Below are positions 26,922-36,547 of a stretch of 64,000 nucleotides of DNA, in pieces. Source of the DNA: PWND01 sp964614525 (GTDB taxonomy: Bacteria; Bacteroidota; Bacteroidia; Bacteroidales; UBA7960); contig CAZTPA010000002.1 in assembly GCA_964614525.1 (NCBI GenBank), positions 1 to 64,000 on the forward strand, read 5' to 3'. The stretch's first letter is position 1. Each line of letters opens with the position of its first letter. The notes beneath the pieces are model-generated. The model saw only the letters and a list, made by a program, of their open reading frames with translations. It did no database searches and was not told the DNA's origin. A program made the translations under genes and the position numbers.

Positions 26922-29342
26922 TTAAATGCAAACTCCTAACACAGTTATGTCATCTACCTGATCAAAGTGTTCTACAGGATTTGGTTTTTGCCATATATTC
27001 AATACATGTTCAATGTCGGCTTTTTGTCTATCTAAAGAATTTGATGCAGATTTCAGCAAAATGTTTTTGAATTGTTTTTTAGTGAATTTTTTACCATCGG
27101 GACCACCAAATTGATCAATAATTCCATCACTAAACATAAATAGTTTGTCTCCTTTTTTGAGGTTTATTGTGTGTGTTTGGAAATCCTTCATTTTTAAATG
27201 TATCGCAACCGAAGTTTTATCAGGAATTATTTCTTCAATAATTTTATTATTATCATTCCGAATAATCCACAGAGGACTTCTTGCACCTGCCCATAAGCAC
27301 TCCATTGATTTAGTATCAAAAGACAGAATACTAATACTCATGCCTTCTCTCTTCATATCGGCATCAGAGTTTTGAGTAAAGGCATCTATTAATATTCTTC
27401 TTAGTTCATTAAGAATATTTGCGGGTTCAATTATTTTTTTGCTTCTTACAATTTCGTTAAGAAAACTAATTCCCAACATACTCATTAAAGCACCTGAGAT
27501 ACCATGACCTGTGCAATCTGCCAGGGCAATTATAAGTTTGTCATTAACTCTTGTTGCCCAATAAAAATCACCTGAAACTATTTCTTTAGGACGGAATATT
27601 ACAAAAAAATCACCAAGCAATGCTTTTGCATTTTTTTCAGAAAGCATTAATGCTGATTGAATATGTTGAGCATACTTTATAGAGTCATCAATTTTTTTCT
27701 TTTGATTCTCAATGAAATTTTTCTGCTCGCTAACAGTTCTATGCTGTGCCTCAATTTCGTCTTTTTGAGCACGTATTTCCTCGTTGGCTTGCTCGAGAAG
27801 TTGGTTTTGTTCTTTTATGAATCTATTACTGCGCATTTTTTGTTTGTAGCCGGCAAATATCAAAAATACTAGCGCAAGCAGAGAGGCAGATCCTGCTATC
27901 AGAAAATTTCTTACCGTAATTTGTCGCCTGTTTTCAATTTTTTGATTTTCAATAATTAATTGTTGCTTTTGAATTTCCTGTTTTTTCTTTTCCGACTCAT
28001 ACAAAGTTTGCATTTGGGCGAATTGCTCATGTTTTTTTTCATTAAAAACTGAGTCTTTTAGTTCAGTATATTTTTTGTATGAACTTAGGGCTTCTTCAAA
28101 CCGATGCTGAATCTGATAAAGCTTTGCCAATTCTTCAAAAGCCTCGATTTTATTTCTGGTAAATCCATAATCAGCATTGTAATTAATACATTTTATAAAA
28201 TATTCTTCTGCAATGTCATATTTGTTCAAATTAATATAATCTCTACCTAAGCGAACATATGCACTTGAAATACCATAATGCGATTTAACTTCCTCGGAAA
28301 TTTTCAAAGATAATTTATGAAATTCTATGGCTTTTGCCGTTTTTCTTTTTTTGTAATATACACCACCTATATTATTATAAGAAACGGACAATCCCAATTT
28401 ATCACCTATACTTTCATATGCATTTTTTGCTTCAAAATAATATTTAAATGCTTTATCCAAATTCTCTTTTTTATCATATATGCTGCCAATATTATTTAAA
28501 ACATTAGCTACGCCTTTCTTATCGTCAATTTCTTGCTTCATATTTAAAGCCTTCTGATAGTATTCCAAGGCTTTATCATATTCGTTCCAAGCCTTGTATA
28601 TGGAAGCAATATTATTATAAGAAACAGACATTAGATAGCTGTCTTTGATTTTTTCACTATATTTAAGTGAGTTCTGAAAATTTTCAATGGCTTTTGTGTA
28701 TTCTCCAAGAACATCGTAAGCACTGGCAATATTATTATATGAATATGCTATACCTCTCTTATCATTGAGTTCAAGTTTAATTTCCAGTGATTTTTCATGA
28801 TTAAAAAGAGCGTCAGAATAATTGCCCATGTGGTGATTCAGTGTGCCTATGTTATTATAGGTTACAGCATTATCCTTAATGTTGCCACTTTTTTCATTAT
28901 AATGAATACATCTGTCCCAATAATGAAACACACTGTCTATTTCACCGATGTGATAATATACTACGCCAATACTATTAAGAACTTCACTAATTTCGGAGTA
29001 CAAATCTAAAGGATAAAAAATGTCATAAGCATTTTTTAAATAAATTAAGGCACTGTCATAAAGGGCCGTATATAAATAATACTGCCCAATTAAAGATAAA
29101 GCAAAACCTTCTTGTTCATCATTTTTCTCGGCTATTGCATAATCAAGAGCCAGTTTGCTATATTCAAGAGATTTTGTGCGAGAACTATCTCTAACAGCTT
29201 CAGATAATTGATTGTAGAGCTGAGCCTTTTCTTTTGATTTTGAAAGTAAGTTTTTTAGACTGTCAACATTCGGCTGACTAAATGATGCAGAAGAAAACAC
29301 CAATAGACTTATAAAAATGTAGAAAAACCTTTTTGCGTACAT
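26922..29342 (-). CDS. TPR sensor with membrane helix and SpoIIE/PP2C-type phosphatase domain
   Basis: An 806-residue signalling protein. A signal-like hydrophobic N-terminus is followed by a superhelix of about eight TPR units (residues about 35-420, such as AVTYNNIGTLNHHMGNYSDALFNHEKSLEI), a coiled coil, one membrane helix at about 480-500 (FLIAGSASLLALVFLIFAGY), a second coiled coil (503-560) and a C-terminal SpoIIE-type PP2C phosphatase. The phosphatase signatures are VSGDFYWA, LADCTGHGISGALMS and, near the end, FDQVDDITVLGV, covering the metal-binding aspartates. The architecture places TPRs in the periplasm and the phosphatase in the cytosol. Partners such as an anti-sigma or anti-anti-sigma factor are not encoded nearby. 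The CoA-binding gene lies 25 bp upstream. Confidence 0.9.
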   Translation of the reverse strand: MYAKRFFYIFISLLVFSSASFSQPNVDSLKNLLSKSKEKAQLYNQLSEAVRDSSRTKSLEYSKLALDYAIAEKNDEQEGFALSLIGQYYLYTALYDSALIYLKNAYDIFYPLDLYSEISEVLNSIGVVYYHIGEIDSVFHYWDRCIHYNEKSGNIKDNAVTYNNIGTLNHHMGNYSDALFNHEKSLEIKLELNDKRGIAYSYNNIASAYDVLGEYTKAIENFQNSLKYSEKIKDSYLMSVSYNNIASIYKAWNEYDKALEYYQKALNMKQEIDDKKGVANVLNNIGSIYDKKENLDKAFKYYFEAKNAYESIGDKLGLSVSYNNIGGVYYKKRKTAKAIEFHKLSLKISEEVKSHYGISSAYVRLGRDYINLNKYDIAEEYFIKCINYNADYGFTRNKIEAFEELAKLYQIQHRFEEALSSYKKYTELKDSVFNEKKHEQFAQMQTLYESEKKKQEIQKQQLIIENQKIENRRQITVRNFLIAGSASLLALVFLIFAGYKQKMRSNRFIKEQNQLLEQANEEIRAQKDEIEAQHRTVSEQKNFIENQKKKIDDSIKYAQHIQSALMLSEKNAKALLGDFFVIFRPKEIVSGDFYWATRVNDKLIIALADCTGHGISGALMSMLGISFLNEIVRSKKIIEPANILNELRRILIDAFTQNSDADMKREGMSISILSFDTKSMECLWAGARSPLWIIRNDNNKIIEEIIPDKTSVAIHLKMKDFQTHTINLKKGDKLFMFSDGIIDQFGGPDGKKFTKKQFKNILLKSASNSLDRQKADIEHVLNIWQKPNPVEHFDQVDDITVLGVCI

Positions 29343-29367
29343 TTTTACAAAAATTGCTTGTTAATAA

Positions 29368-29730
29368 TTAGTAAGAATTACTTCTCAACATGACAAGCAC
29401 ACAATCTTCAACAACTTCTATATCATTTTCTCTTGCTAATTTTTTTAGCTCATCATTATGAGTACCGGGATTAAAGATAATCCTTTTTGGCTTCAATTTT
29501 ACAATATAATCATAAAATTGTTTCTGATATAATGGATTTATATATAATGCAATAGTGTGAATATCCTTTATATAGTTTTGTTCAGTTTGAACTTCTATAC
29601 CATCTATTGTAGTTTTAAATCTGCCTATTGCATGTACTTCAATATTATTTTCCAGGAGTCTTCTTACGGCTCTGTTAGAATATCGCATAGGATTAGCACT
29701 TGCGCCTATAACCAAAGTTTTTTTGCTCAC
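29368..29730 (-). CDS. CoA-binding domain protein (YccU-like)
   Basis: A 120-residue Rossmann-like protein. It starts TLVIGASANPMRYSNRAVRRLL, the nucleotide/CoA-binding glycine loop of the CoA_binding_2 family, and ends with the IIFNPGTHNDELKKLARENDIEVVEDCVLVML segment that carries the family cysteine. The start codon is GTG. The function of the family is not settled. It is 25 bp upstream of the TPR-phosphatase gene and probably co-transcribed. Confidence 0.85.
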   Translation of the reverse strand: MSKKTLVIGASANPMRYSNRAVRRLLENNIEVHAIGRFKTTIDGIEVQTEQNYIKDIHTIALYINPLYQKQFYDYIVKLKPKRIIFNPGTHNDELKKLARENDIEVVEDCVLVMLRSNSY

Positions 29731-29777
29731 AATTAAAGCTTTATAAAATTATTAATACAATCTAAATTACTAAAAAT

Positions 29778-30179
29778 TTACTTTTCTTCAAAAACAGTAT
29801 TTAGTTCAAAAGTTGGAGCTGCGGCGATTGTTTTTTTCACAGCACATGCATTAACAGCCATTTCAATTGCTGCTTTGTATTTTTTCGGAAAATCGGCAGG
29901 TAGTTTCATATCAATCACAAAAGTATCTACCAGCCTTGTTTGCTCATTTTTAATCATTCTTAAAGATATTTTTATACCTTCATAAGAAATATCTCTTTGC
30001 ATACAAAAAGCTTTGGCATAAAAACCGGCACAAGCAGCAATAGATGCAAAAAACAAATCTAAGGGAGCAGGTGCTGTTCCATCACCTCCTGCTATTTGAG
30101 GCTGATCTGTTTTAATTATTTGTCCTCTGGACTTTACGTCCACTTTCATGTTTTCTCCTAATATAACTTCCATATTCAT
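29778..30179 (-). CDS. OsmC/Ohr family peroxiredoxin-like protein
   Basis: A 133-residue protein of the OsmC family, thiol-dependent enzymes that reduce organic hydroperoxides. Two cysteines in the expected contexts are seen, SIAACAGFYAKAF (central helix) and AVNACAVKKT. The motif APAPLDLFFASIAAC matches the conserved PxELLxAALAxC region. The start is ambiguous between the ATG codons at 30179 and 30173. It stands 48 bp upstream of the CoA-binding gene. Confidence 0.85.
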   Translation of the reverse strand: MNMEVILGENMKVDVKSRGQIIKTDQPQIAGGDGTAPAPLDLFFASIAACAGFYAKAFCMQRDISYEGIKISLRMIKNEQTRLVDTFVIDMKLPADFPKKYKAAIEMAVNACAVKKTIAAAPTFELNTVFEEK

Positions 30180-30323
30180 AATGCAATATATTTAATTATC
30201 TATATATATAATTTATTTCCTTTGTTATTTGTAACAATCATTAAATATAGTTGTTCAACAATTGTTTTTTATATTATTCAAAATAGATTAATATAATTTC
30301 TGTTATTTTATAACTTCCAGACA

Positions 30324-30740
30324 TTATTGAATCATTTTAAACTTATCAGTAATTATATCCAAGAACCATTTAGGAGCCCCACAAGGTTTAGTTTTTATGG
30401 GATCCACAAAAACAAGAACAGTTTCACCTACATTAAGCAAAACACCTTCTTCATTAAATATTTCATATTCGAAAGTCATGCGAACCTTTGGCATTTCTTT
30501 GACATATGTTTTCACAGTAAGTAAATCATCATAATGTGCAGGTCTTATAAATTTAACATTCATTGAAACGAGAGGCATTATCACTCCTTTTTCCTCCATT
30601 TCTTTATAACTTATACCAAGTTCTCTCATCGCTGAGACTCTGCCAACCTCATAATATTGGGCATAATTACCATAATAAACAAATCCCATTTGATCAGTTT
30701 CAGCATATCTGACTCTAAGCTTAGTCTCATTAACAAACAT
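30324..30740 (-). CDS. Acyl-CoA thioesterase (hot-dog fold, YbgC-like)
   Basis: A 138-residue 4HBT-family thioesterase. The signature ETDQMGFVYYGNYAQYYEVGR contains the active-site aspartate in TDQMGFVYYGNY, and SMNVKFIRPAHYDDLLTV is the typical second strand block. It probably hydrolyses short-chain or phospholipid-related acyl-CoA or acyl-ACP. It is 15 bp downstream of the ZIP transporter gene, forming a likely operon dxs-zupT-thioesterase. Confidence 0.85.
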   Translation of the reverse strand: MFVNETKLRVRYAETDQMGFVYYGNYAQYYEVGRVSAMRELGISYKEMEEKGVIMPLVSMNVKFIRPAHYDDLLTVKTYVKEMPKVRMTFEYEIFNEEGVLLNVGETVLVFVDPIKTKPCGAPKWFLDIITDKFKMIQ

Positions 30741-30755
30741 ACAAAAGCATTTAAA

Positions 30756-31589
30756 TTACAAAATAATTAAACTAATTGCCATAACTCCCATTCCTGCAAT
30801 AAGGCCATAAATAGCCATGTGAGGCCTTCCATATTCCCTGGCTGCCGGTAAAAGTTCATCTATGGAAATAAATACCATAATTCCGGCCACAGATGCAAAA
30901 ACAAATCCGAATACCAACTGACTAAGAAACGGAGTAAGAATTAAAAAAGCAAAGACTGCCCCCACCGGTTCGGCCAAGCCTGAAAGAAATGAATATTTCA
31001 AAGCTTTTTTTCTACTGCCGGTTGCATAAAATATTGGAACAGATACCGCAATTCCTTCGGGAATATTATGAATTGCTATTGCGATTGCTATAGGCAGGCC
31101 CAAAGAAGAATCCTGCAGAGAAACCATGAAAGTTGCAATACCTTCAGGAAAATTATGAATTGCAATTGCAACAGCAGATAAAACACCCATTCTATAAAGT
31201 TTGTTTTTCTTATGTAGTTCAGGGTTTTGATCAATATCCTCCACTTTTCTTATTTCATGGGGATTTTCAAATGAAGGCACTATCTTATCAATAACAGCGA
31301 TTAACAGCATTCCAGTAAAAAAAGCAGTAATTGTAAGAATTTGTCCTATCAAGTCTCCTTTTTCAGAAATTAAGATTTCCTGCGACTTCATAAAAATCTC
31401 AACAAAAGAAATATATATCATAACACCTGCCGAGAAGCCAAGGGATATAGATAAGAAAAAAGTATTTGTTTTTTTTGCAAAAAATGCAATTAAACTACCA
31501 ATTCCTGTAGCCAATCCTGCCAATAATGTAATTCCAAAAGCAAGTATTATATTTTGGTAATCAAACCAAAAATCACTGTAATAATCCAA
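30756..31589 (-). CDS. zupT: ZIP family divalent metal transporter
   Basis: Inner-membrane uptake of zinc and related divalent metals. It is 277 residues with eight hydrophobic helices and the two family motifs HNFPEGIATF (helix 4) and HNIPEGIAVSVP (helix 5) that line the metal path. A long polar loop (about 95-130) lies between helices 3 and 4. The start is TTG at 31589, since no in-frame ATG is closer to the first helix. It lies 12 bp after dxs. Confidence 0.9.
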   Translation of the reverse strand: MDYYSDFWFDYQNIILAFGITLLAGLATGIGSLIAFFAKKTNTFFLSISLGFSAGVMIYISFVEIFMKSQEILISEKGDLIGQILTITAFFTGMLLIAVIDKIVPSFENPHEIRKVEDIDQNPELHKKNKLYRMGVLSAVAIAIHNFPEGIATFMVSLQDSSLGLPIAIAIAIHNIPEGIAVSVPIFYATGSRKKALKYSFLSGLAEPVGAVFAFLILTPFLSQLVFGFVFASVAGIMVFISIDELLPAAREYGRPHMAIYGLIAGMGVMAISLIIL

Positions 31590-31601
31590 TTCAAGAAACC
31601 T

Positions 31602-33527
31602 TTAAGTAGTTAATAAAAAATCTTGTTTACAAACCGATTCTATTAAATTAAAAATTCCATTAACATCATATCCGCATTCAGCGTGTAATTCCTGAATGCT
31701 GCCTTGTTCAATAAATTCGTCAGGTATTCCTAATCTTTTTACCTGAGCACTGTAATCATTATCAGACATAAATTCTAAAACCGCACTACCCATGCCACCT
31801 ACTATAGAGTTATCTTCAATGGTAATAACTTTAGTATGCTTTTTAAATACTTCATGCAGGATATCTTCATCTATAGGTTTTAAGAATATTAAATCATAAA
31901 AATCTACCCTTATCCCTTTTTTATCTTCCAACTTCTTGCAGGCTTTCAGGGCATCATTACCCACCGGTCCTATAGAAATAACGGCTAAATGATCTCCGCT
32001 ATTCAGCTTTCTTCCCTTCCCAACTTTCAACTTCTTCATTTTTGTCTTCCAATCTTTCATCACACCATTTCCTTTTGGATATCTAATAATCCACGGCCCT
32101 TGTTTTTCAATCTGCGCAGTATACATCAGATTTCTAAGGTATTCTTCATTCATAGGAGAAGCAATGTTTACATTAGGAATACATCTCATATACGACAAAT
32201 CGTAGGCACCATGATGAGTAGCTCCGTCTTCACCAACAAGGCCTGCCCTGTCAAGACAAAAAACCACAGGAAGATTTTGCAAAGCAACATCGTGAATAGC
32301 CTGATCATATGCTCTTTGGAAAAATGAGGAATATATATTACAGAATGGAATAAAACCCTGTGCTGCCAAGCCGGCAGAAAAAGTCACAGCATGCTGCTCT
32401 GCAATACCAACATCAAAAGATCTTTCAGGTAAGGCTGCCATCATAATATTCATAGAACAACCTGAGGGCATAGCAGGTGTAATACCAATAATATTGGGAT
32501 TGCTTTTTGCCAATTCCAAAATTGTTTCACCAAAAACCTGCTGATATTTTGGCGGAGTGTCTTTGTCCTTTAGAGAAACTCTGATTTCTCCTGTTTCTTT
32601 ATCGAAACATCCGGGAGCATGAAATTTTGTTTGATCTTTCTCTGCATGGGGATATCCTTTGCCTTTTACCGTAACTACATGCAGCAACTTAGGCCCCTTA
32701 ATATTTTTCAAATCTTTAAGAACTTTCGTAAGATAATGCACATCATGGCCATCTATAGGCCCAAAATATCTAAAATTTAAAGATTCGAAAAGATTACTCT
32801 GTTTTAGAAGAGTTGCTTTAAAAGCATGTTCAAGCTTCTGTATTAATGATCGGGTATTTGGTCCATATTTGCTAATGGCACCAAGAATATTCCAAACTTC
32901 GTCCTTAAGTTTATTGTAAGTTTGAGATGTTGTGATATCTGTAAGATAATCTTTTAATGCACCTACATTTTTATCAATTGCAATCCCATTATCATTTAAT
33001 ATAACAAGAAGATTAGAATTAGCAACACCTGCATGATTAAGCGCTTCAAAAGCCATTCCGGCAGTCATGCTACCATCACCTATAACTGCAATATGCTGAC
33101 GATCATGCTCTCCTTTGAGCTTAGAAGCAATAGCCATACCCAAAGCAGCAGAAATACTGGTTGATGAATGCCCGGTTCCAAAAGCATCATATTCGCTTTC
33201 AGCCATTTTTGGAAAACCACTTATACCTTTATATATCCGGTTTTTATCAAATAATTCTTTTCTGCCTGTGATAATTTTATGAGCATAAGCCTGATGCCCA
33301 ACATCCCAAATCAATTTGTCGTATGGAGTATTGAAAATATAATGCAAAGCAACTGTTAATTCAATTACACCAAGGCTGGCACCAAAATGTCCGGGATTGG
33401 CACAAACTGAATCTATAATAAAATGACGTAATTCAGTACATAATTCAACAAGCTGATCTTCTGTAAAATCTTTGATATCAGCGGGGGAATTAATCTTAGA
33501 TAATAAAGTTTTCGAGGCATCTGCCAT
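31602..33527 (-). CDS. dxs: 1-deoxy-D-xylulose-5-phosphate synthase
   Basis: Thiamine-diphosphate enzyme that condenses pyruvate and glyceraldehyde 3-phosphate at the head of the MEP isoprenoid pathway. Seen: WDVGHQAYAHKIITGR, FGTGHSSTSISAALGMA, the TPP motif GDGSMTAGMAFEALNHAG..NDN, the transketolase-like DVGIAEQHAVTFSAGLA, and DRAGLVGEDGATHHGAYDLS. I use the ATG at 33527 (641 residues). The frame is open to a TTG at 33533, but a -7 box at 33562-33569 suits either. It precedes the ZIP and thioesterase genes, probably as first gene of the operon. Confidence 0.95.
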   Translation of the reverse strand: MADASKTLLSKINSPADIKDFTEDQLVELCTELRHFIIDSVCANPGHFGASLGVIELTVALHYIFNTPYDKLIWDVGHQAYAHKIITGRKELFDKNRIYKGISGFPKMAESEYDAFGTGHSSTSISAALGMAIASKLKGEHDRQHIAVIGDGSMTAGMAFEALNHAGVANSNLLVILNDNGIAIDKNVGALKDYLTDITTSQTYNKLKDEVWNILGAISKYGPNTRSLIQKLEHAFKATLLKQSNLFESLNFRYFGPIDGHDVHYLTKVLKDLKNIKGPKLLHVVTVKGKGYPHAEKDQTKFHAPGCFDKETGEIRVSLKDKDTPPKYQQVFGETILELAKSNPNIIGITPAMPSGCSMNIMMAALPERSFDVGIAEQHAVTFSAGLAAQGFIPFCNIYSSFFQRAYDQAIHDVALQNLPVVFCLDRAGLVGEDGATHHGAYDLSYMRCIPNVNIASPMNEEYLRNLMYTAQIEKQGPWIIRYPKGNGVMKDWKTKMKKLKVGKGRKLNSGDHLAVISIGPVGNDALKACKKLEDKKGIRVDFYDLIFLKPIDEDILHEVFKKHTKVITIEDNSIVGGMGSAVLEFMSDNDYSAQVKRLGIPDEFIEQGSIQELHAECGYDVNGIFNLIESVCKQDFLLTT

Positions 33528-33561
33528 TCGCAAAAATGTTTTAATAAAACATATTTTTATG

Positions 33562-33569
33562 CAAAATTA
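33562..33569 (-). promoter_or_regulatory. Candidate -7 box (TAATTTTG on minus) for dxs
   Basis: Exact TAnnTTTG match on the minus strand, 34 nt upstream of the dxs ATG. Confidence 0.45.
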
Positions 33570-33760
33570 CACAAAAAAGACTGTATTTATTATATAAACT
33601 AAAATGTTTTGATGTTGTTCACCGGCAATCACGTATATCTTAACAAAATAATAAACAAATAAATTATATGCTAAATATTGGTGTATTTCTTTTAAAATGT
33701 ATTAATCCTTTGCCCTTTTATAACTCTAAACTTTTTCTTTTATTTGTTGTTATATTTAAA

Positions 33761-33768
33761 TACTTTTG
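33761..33768 (+). promoter_or_regulatory. Candidate -7 box (TACTTTTG) for feoB
   Basis: Exact TAnnTTTG match 47 nt upstream of the feoB ATG. The 282-bp divergent gap between dxs and feoB would thus hold one promoter for each direction. I could not make out a Fur-type palindrome. Confidence 0.45.
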
Positions 33769-33815
33769 CATTATTTTAATTAAATCTAAATTAACAGAGA
33801 CGTCGAATTCATAAT

Positions 33816-36341
33816 ATGACATTACTTGATCTTAAAAATGGAGAAAGGGGAATTATCCTAAAAGTCAGAGGTCGCGGGGCTTTTCGCAGAAGGATAATTG
33901 AGATGGGTTTTATTGTCGGCAAAGTTATTCAGGTTGTAAAAAAAGCACCTCTGCAGGATCCTATTGAGTATAACATCATGGGATATAATTTGTCGTTGAG
34001 AAGATCAGAGGCGTCATTAATTGAAGTGCTTCCTGAAAGCGAATTTGGAAAATTTAAGAGTAGTGAATTTTCAGGAGTTCTTGAATCTGAATCAGACAAA
34101 ATACTAAAAAACAGGGAAAAAATTATAAACGTCGCTGTTGTTGGAAATCCCAACAGTGGAAAAACAACCTTTTTCAATCAGGCATCAGGTTCACGTGAAA
34201 GAGTTGGAAATTACAGTGGTGTAACGGTAGATGCAAAGCAAGCAAAGCTTCGCAAGAAAGGTTATATCTTTAATATTACAGACTTACCCGGAACATATTC
34301 TATTTCTCCATATTCACCGGAAGAAATATATGTTAGAGATTTTATCACTAAGAGAATTCCTGATGTAGTGATTAATGTTGTTGATGCATCAAACCTTGAA
34401 CGCAATTTATATCTTACTACACAGCTTATCGATATGGACATTAAGGTAGTAATGGTATTAAACATGTATGATGAGCTCGAAAAGAAGGGTGATAAGTTTG
34501 ATCATAATATGTTGGGAAAAATGATAGGAATTCCTATTATACCGACTGTGAGTTCAAAAGCAATAGGCATAAAAGAAACATTGAATAAAGTTATCGAAGT
34601 TTTTGAAGATGAAGATAAAACTTTACGTCATATTCATATTAATTATGGAGACGATATTGAGAAAGCTATCAACAGGATACAGGAAAAAATAAAAATACCC
34701 GACAATCATAACTTAACAGACATTATTTCTTCAAGGTTTTTATCTATTAAACTACTTGAAAAGGACAAATTAGCTGAAGAAACTATTAGCAGGTCATGCG
34801 AAAATAGTCTTGAAATTATAAATACAGCTAAATCAGAGGTTGAAAAAATTGAAAGCAAGTATAATGAAAACAGCGAAACCTTATTCACTGATTTAAAATA
34901 TGGTTTTATCGCGGGTGCTTTAAAAGAAACTTTAGTTCCTGCTGTTGAAAAGCGAATTAGAAAGAGCGATATTGTTGACAGAATTATCACTCACAAAATA
35001 TGGGGGTTCCCTATATTTCTGCTAATCATGTGGTCGATTTTTACTGCAACATTTGTATTGGGTAGTTACCCTATGGAATGGATTGAGACCGGAGTTGAGA
35101 AATTAGCCGGAGTTGTTGATGAACTGATGGTTCATGGGCCATTAAAAAACTTACTGATAAATGGTATAATACATGGAGTTGGAAGTGTCCTTGTGTTTCT
35201 TCCCAACATAATGCTATTGTTTTTCTTTATAAGCCTACTGGAAGATACAGGATATATGTCACGGACGGTTTTTATAATGGATAAGCTCATGCACAAAATA
35301 GGGCTACATGGAAAATCATTCATTCCTTTATTAATGGGTTTTGGATGTAATGTTCCTGCTATAATGGCTACACGAACCTTATCAAGTCGCAATGATCGTT
35401 TAATAACAATATTAATAAATCCGTTTATGTCGTGCAGTGCCAGGTTGCCAATATATGTTTTATTCATAAGTGCTTTTTTCCCTAATAATCAGGGAACAAT
35501 ATTGTTTTTAATATATACTACAGGAGTTCTTGTGGCAGTACTCACGGCAATATTTCTTAAAAAGACATTTTTCAGAACTCAGGAAGTACCTTTTGTTATG
35601 GAGCTTCCACCTTATAGAGTTCCGACCGCAAAATCAACACTTATTCATATGTGGTCAAAAGCTGCTCAATACCTCAAAAAAATTAGTGGTATTATACTTA
35701 TTGCCTCCATAATAATTTGGGCATTAGGTTACTTTCCCCATGGAGCAAGGCTGGAGAAAGAATATATGGAACAAAAAGAGCTTATCATAAAAGATTTCGA
35801 GAACACAGCTGAAAGTTTTCATGAAGACAAAGCTTCAAAAATTGACAGTCTTGGTTTAAAAAAAGATCAACAAATTGATCTTCTCAAAAAAAATATTACA
35901 GGTGAACGTCAAAGCAATAGCTATATCGGACGTATAGGGCAAGCTATAAATCCTGTTATGAGGCCACTGGGGTTTGACTGGAAAATGACAATTAGTATAT
36001 TATCCGGTGTTGCGGCAAAAGAAATTGTAGTCAGTACGCTCGCCGTATTATACCATACTGATGAAACTCAGCAAACTGCCAGTCCAACGCTGGTAGATAA
36101 TCTTAAGCAACAAGAGTATAAATCAGGCAGCAAAAAAGGAGAAAAGGTCTTCTCCCCTCTTGTAGCACTATCATTTATGCTTTTTGTGTTACTGTATTTT
36201 CCATGTATTGGAAGTATTGCGGCTATCAGTCGTGAAGCCGGCCACTGGAAGTGGGGATTATTCGCTGTTTTTTACACTACTTTAGTAGCTTATCTCGTTT
36301 CATTAGTAGTATATCAAACAGGAAGTATTTTAGGTTTTTAA
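33816..36341 (+). CDS. feoB: Ferrous iron transporter, FeoA-FeoB fusion
   Basis: Inner-membrane Fe(II) uptake system of 841 residues. Residues 1-75 form an SH3-like FeoA domain (MTLLDLKNGERGIILKVRG, then GYNLSLRRSEASLIEV) fused to FeoB. The G-domain begins near residue 107 with GNPNSGKTTFF (G1), followed by GNYSGVTVDAK, DLPGTYS (G3) and LNMYDE (G4). Two Gate-type membrane blocks follow, the first carrying GFGCNVPAIMATRTL, and the C-terminal part ends LVSLVVYQTGSILGF. A charged insertion of about 60 residues (about 655-715) separates the two core halves. The 57-residue Cys-rich partner begins 10 bp downstream. Confidence 0.95.
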   Translation: MTLLDLKNGERGIILKVRGRGAFRRRIIEMGFIVGKVIQVVKKAPLQDPIEYNIMGYNLSLRRSEASLIEVLPESEFGKFKSSEFSGVLESESDKILKNREKIINVAVVGNPNSGKTTFFNQASGSRERVGNYSGVTVDAKQAKLRKKGYIFNITDLPGTYSISPYSPEEIYVRDFITKRIPDVVINVVDASNLERNLYLTTQLIDMDIKVVMVLNMYDELEKKGDKFDHNMLGKMIGIPIIPTVSSKAIGIKETLNKVIEVFEDEDKTLRHIHINYGDDIEKAINRIQEKIKIPDNHNLTDIISSRFLSIKLLEKDKLAEETISRSCENSLEIINTAKSEVEKIESKYNENSETLFTDLKYGFIAGALKETLVPAVEKRIRKSDIVDRIITHKIWGFPIFLLIMWSIFTATFVLGSYPMEWIETGVEKLAGVVDELMVHGPLKNLLINGIIHGVGSVLVFLPNIMLLFFFISLLEDTGYMSRTVFIMDKLMHKIGLHGKSFIPLLMGFGCNVPAIMATRTLSSRNDRLITILINPFMSCSARLPIYVLFISAFFPNNQGTILFLIYTTGVLVAVLTAIFLKKTFFRTQEVPFVMELPPYRVPTAKSTLIHMWSKAAQYLKKISGIILIASIIIWALGYFPHGARLEKEYMEQKELIIKDFENTAESFHEDKASKIDSLGLKKDQQIDLLKKNITGERQSNSYIGRIGQAINPVMRPLGFDWKMTISILSGVAAKEIVVSTLAVLYHTDETQQTASPTLVDNLKQQEYKSGSKKGEKVFSPLVALSFMLFVLLYFPCIGSIAAISREAGHWKWGLFAVFYTTLVAYLVSLVVYQTGSILGF

Positions 36342-36351
36342 ATTATTAAAA

Positions 36352-36525
36352 ATGACACAGTATATAATAACATTAGTAATTGTATTTATTGCATTTGGAG
36401 TAGCTTTTTTCAGGATTGTAAACTATTTCAGAAAGCTGCAAAAAAATGAAACTGCTTGTGGCAGCTGTTCTTCTGATTGTAGTTCGTGCTCTCTTGTGAA
36501 AGATTTTCCTGACATTAAAGTCTAA
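36352..36525 (+). CDS. FeoB-associated Cys-rich membrane protein (57 residues)
   Basis: A short gene just after feoB. The product has one N-terminal membrane helix (about residues 4-22), a basic stretch, then a cysteine cluster with Cys at 36, 39, 43 and 46 (CGSCSSDCSSC). This is the pattern of the FeoB-associated Cys-rich family known to follow feoB in many bacteria. It starts with ATG 10 bp after the feoB stop, so it is co-transcribed. The cysteines probably bind iron or an Fe-S cluster on the cytosolic side, but this is inference. Confidence 0.8.
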   Translation: MTQYIITLVIVFIAFGVAFFRIVNYFRKLQKNETACGSCSSDCSSCSLVKDFPDIKV

Positions 36526-36547
36526 ACATACAATTTATAAATCGAGT

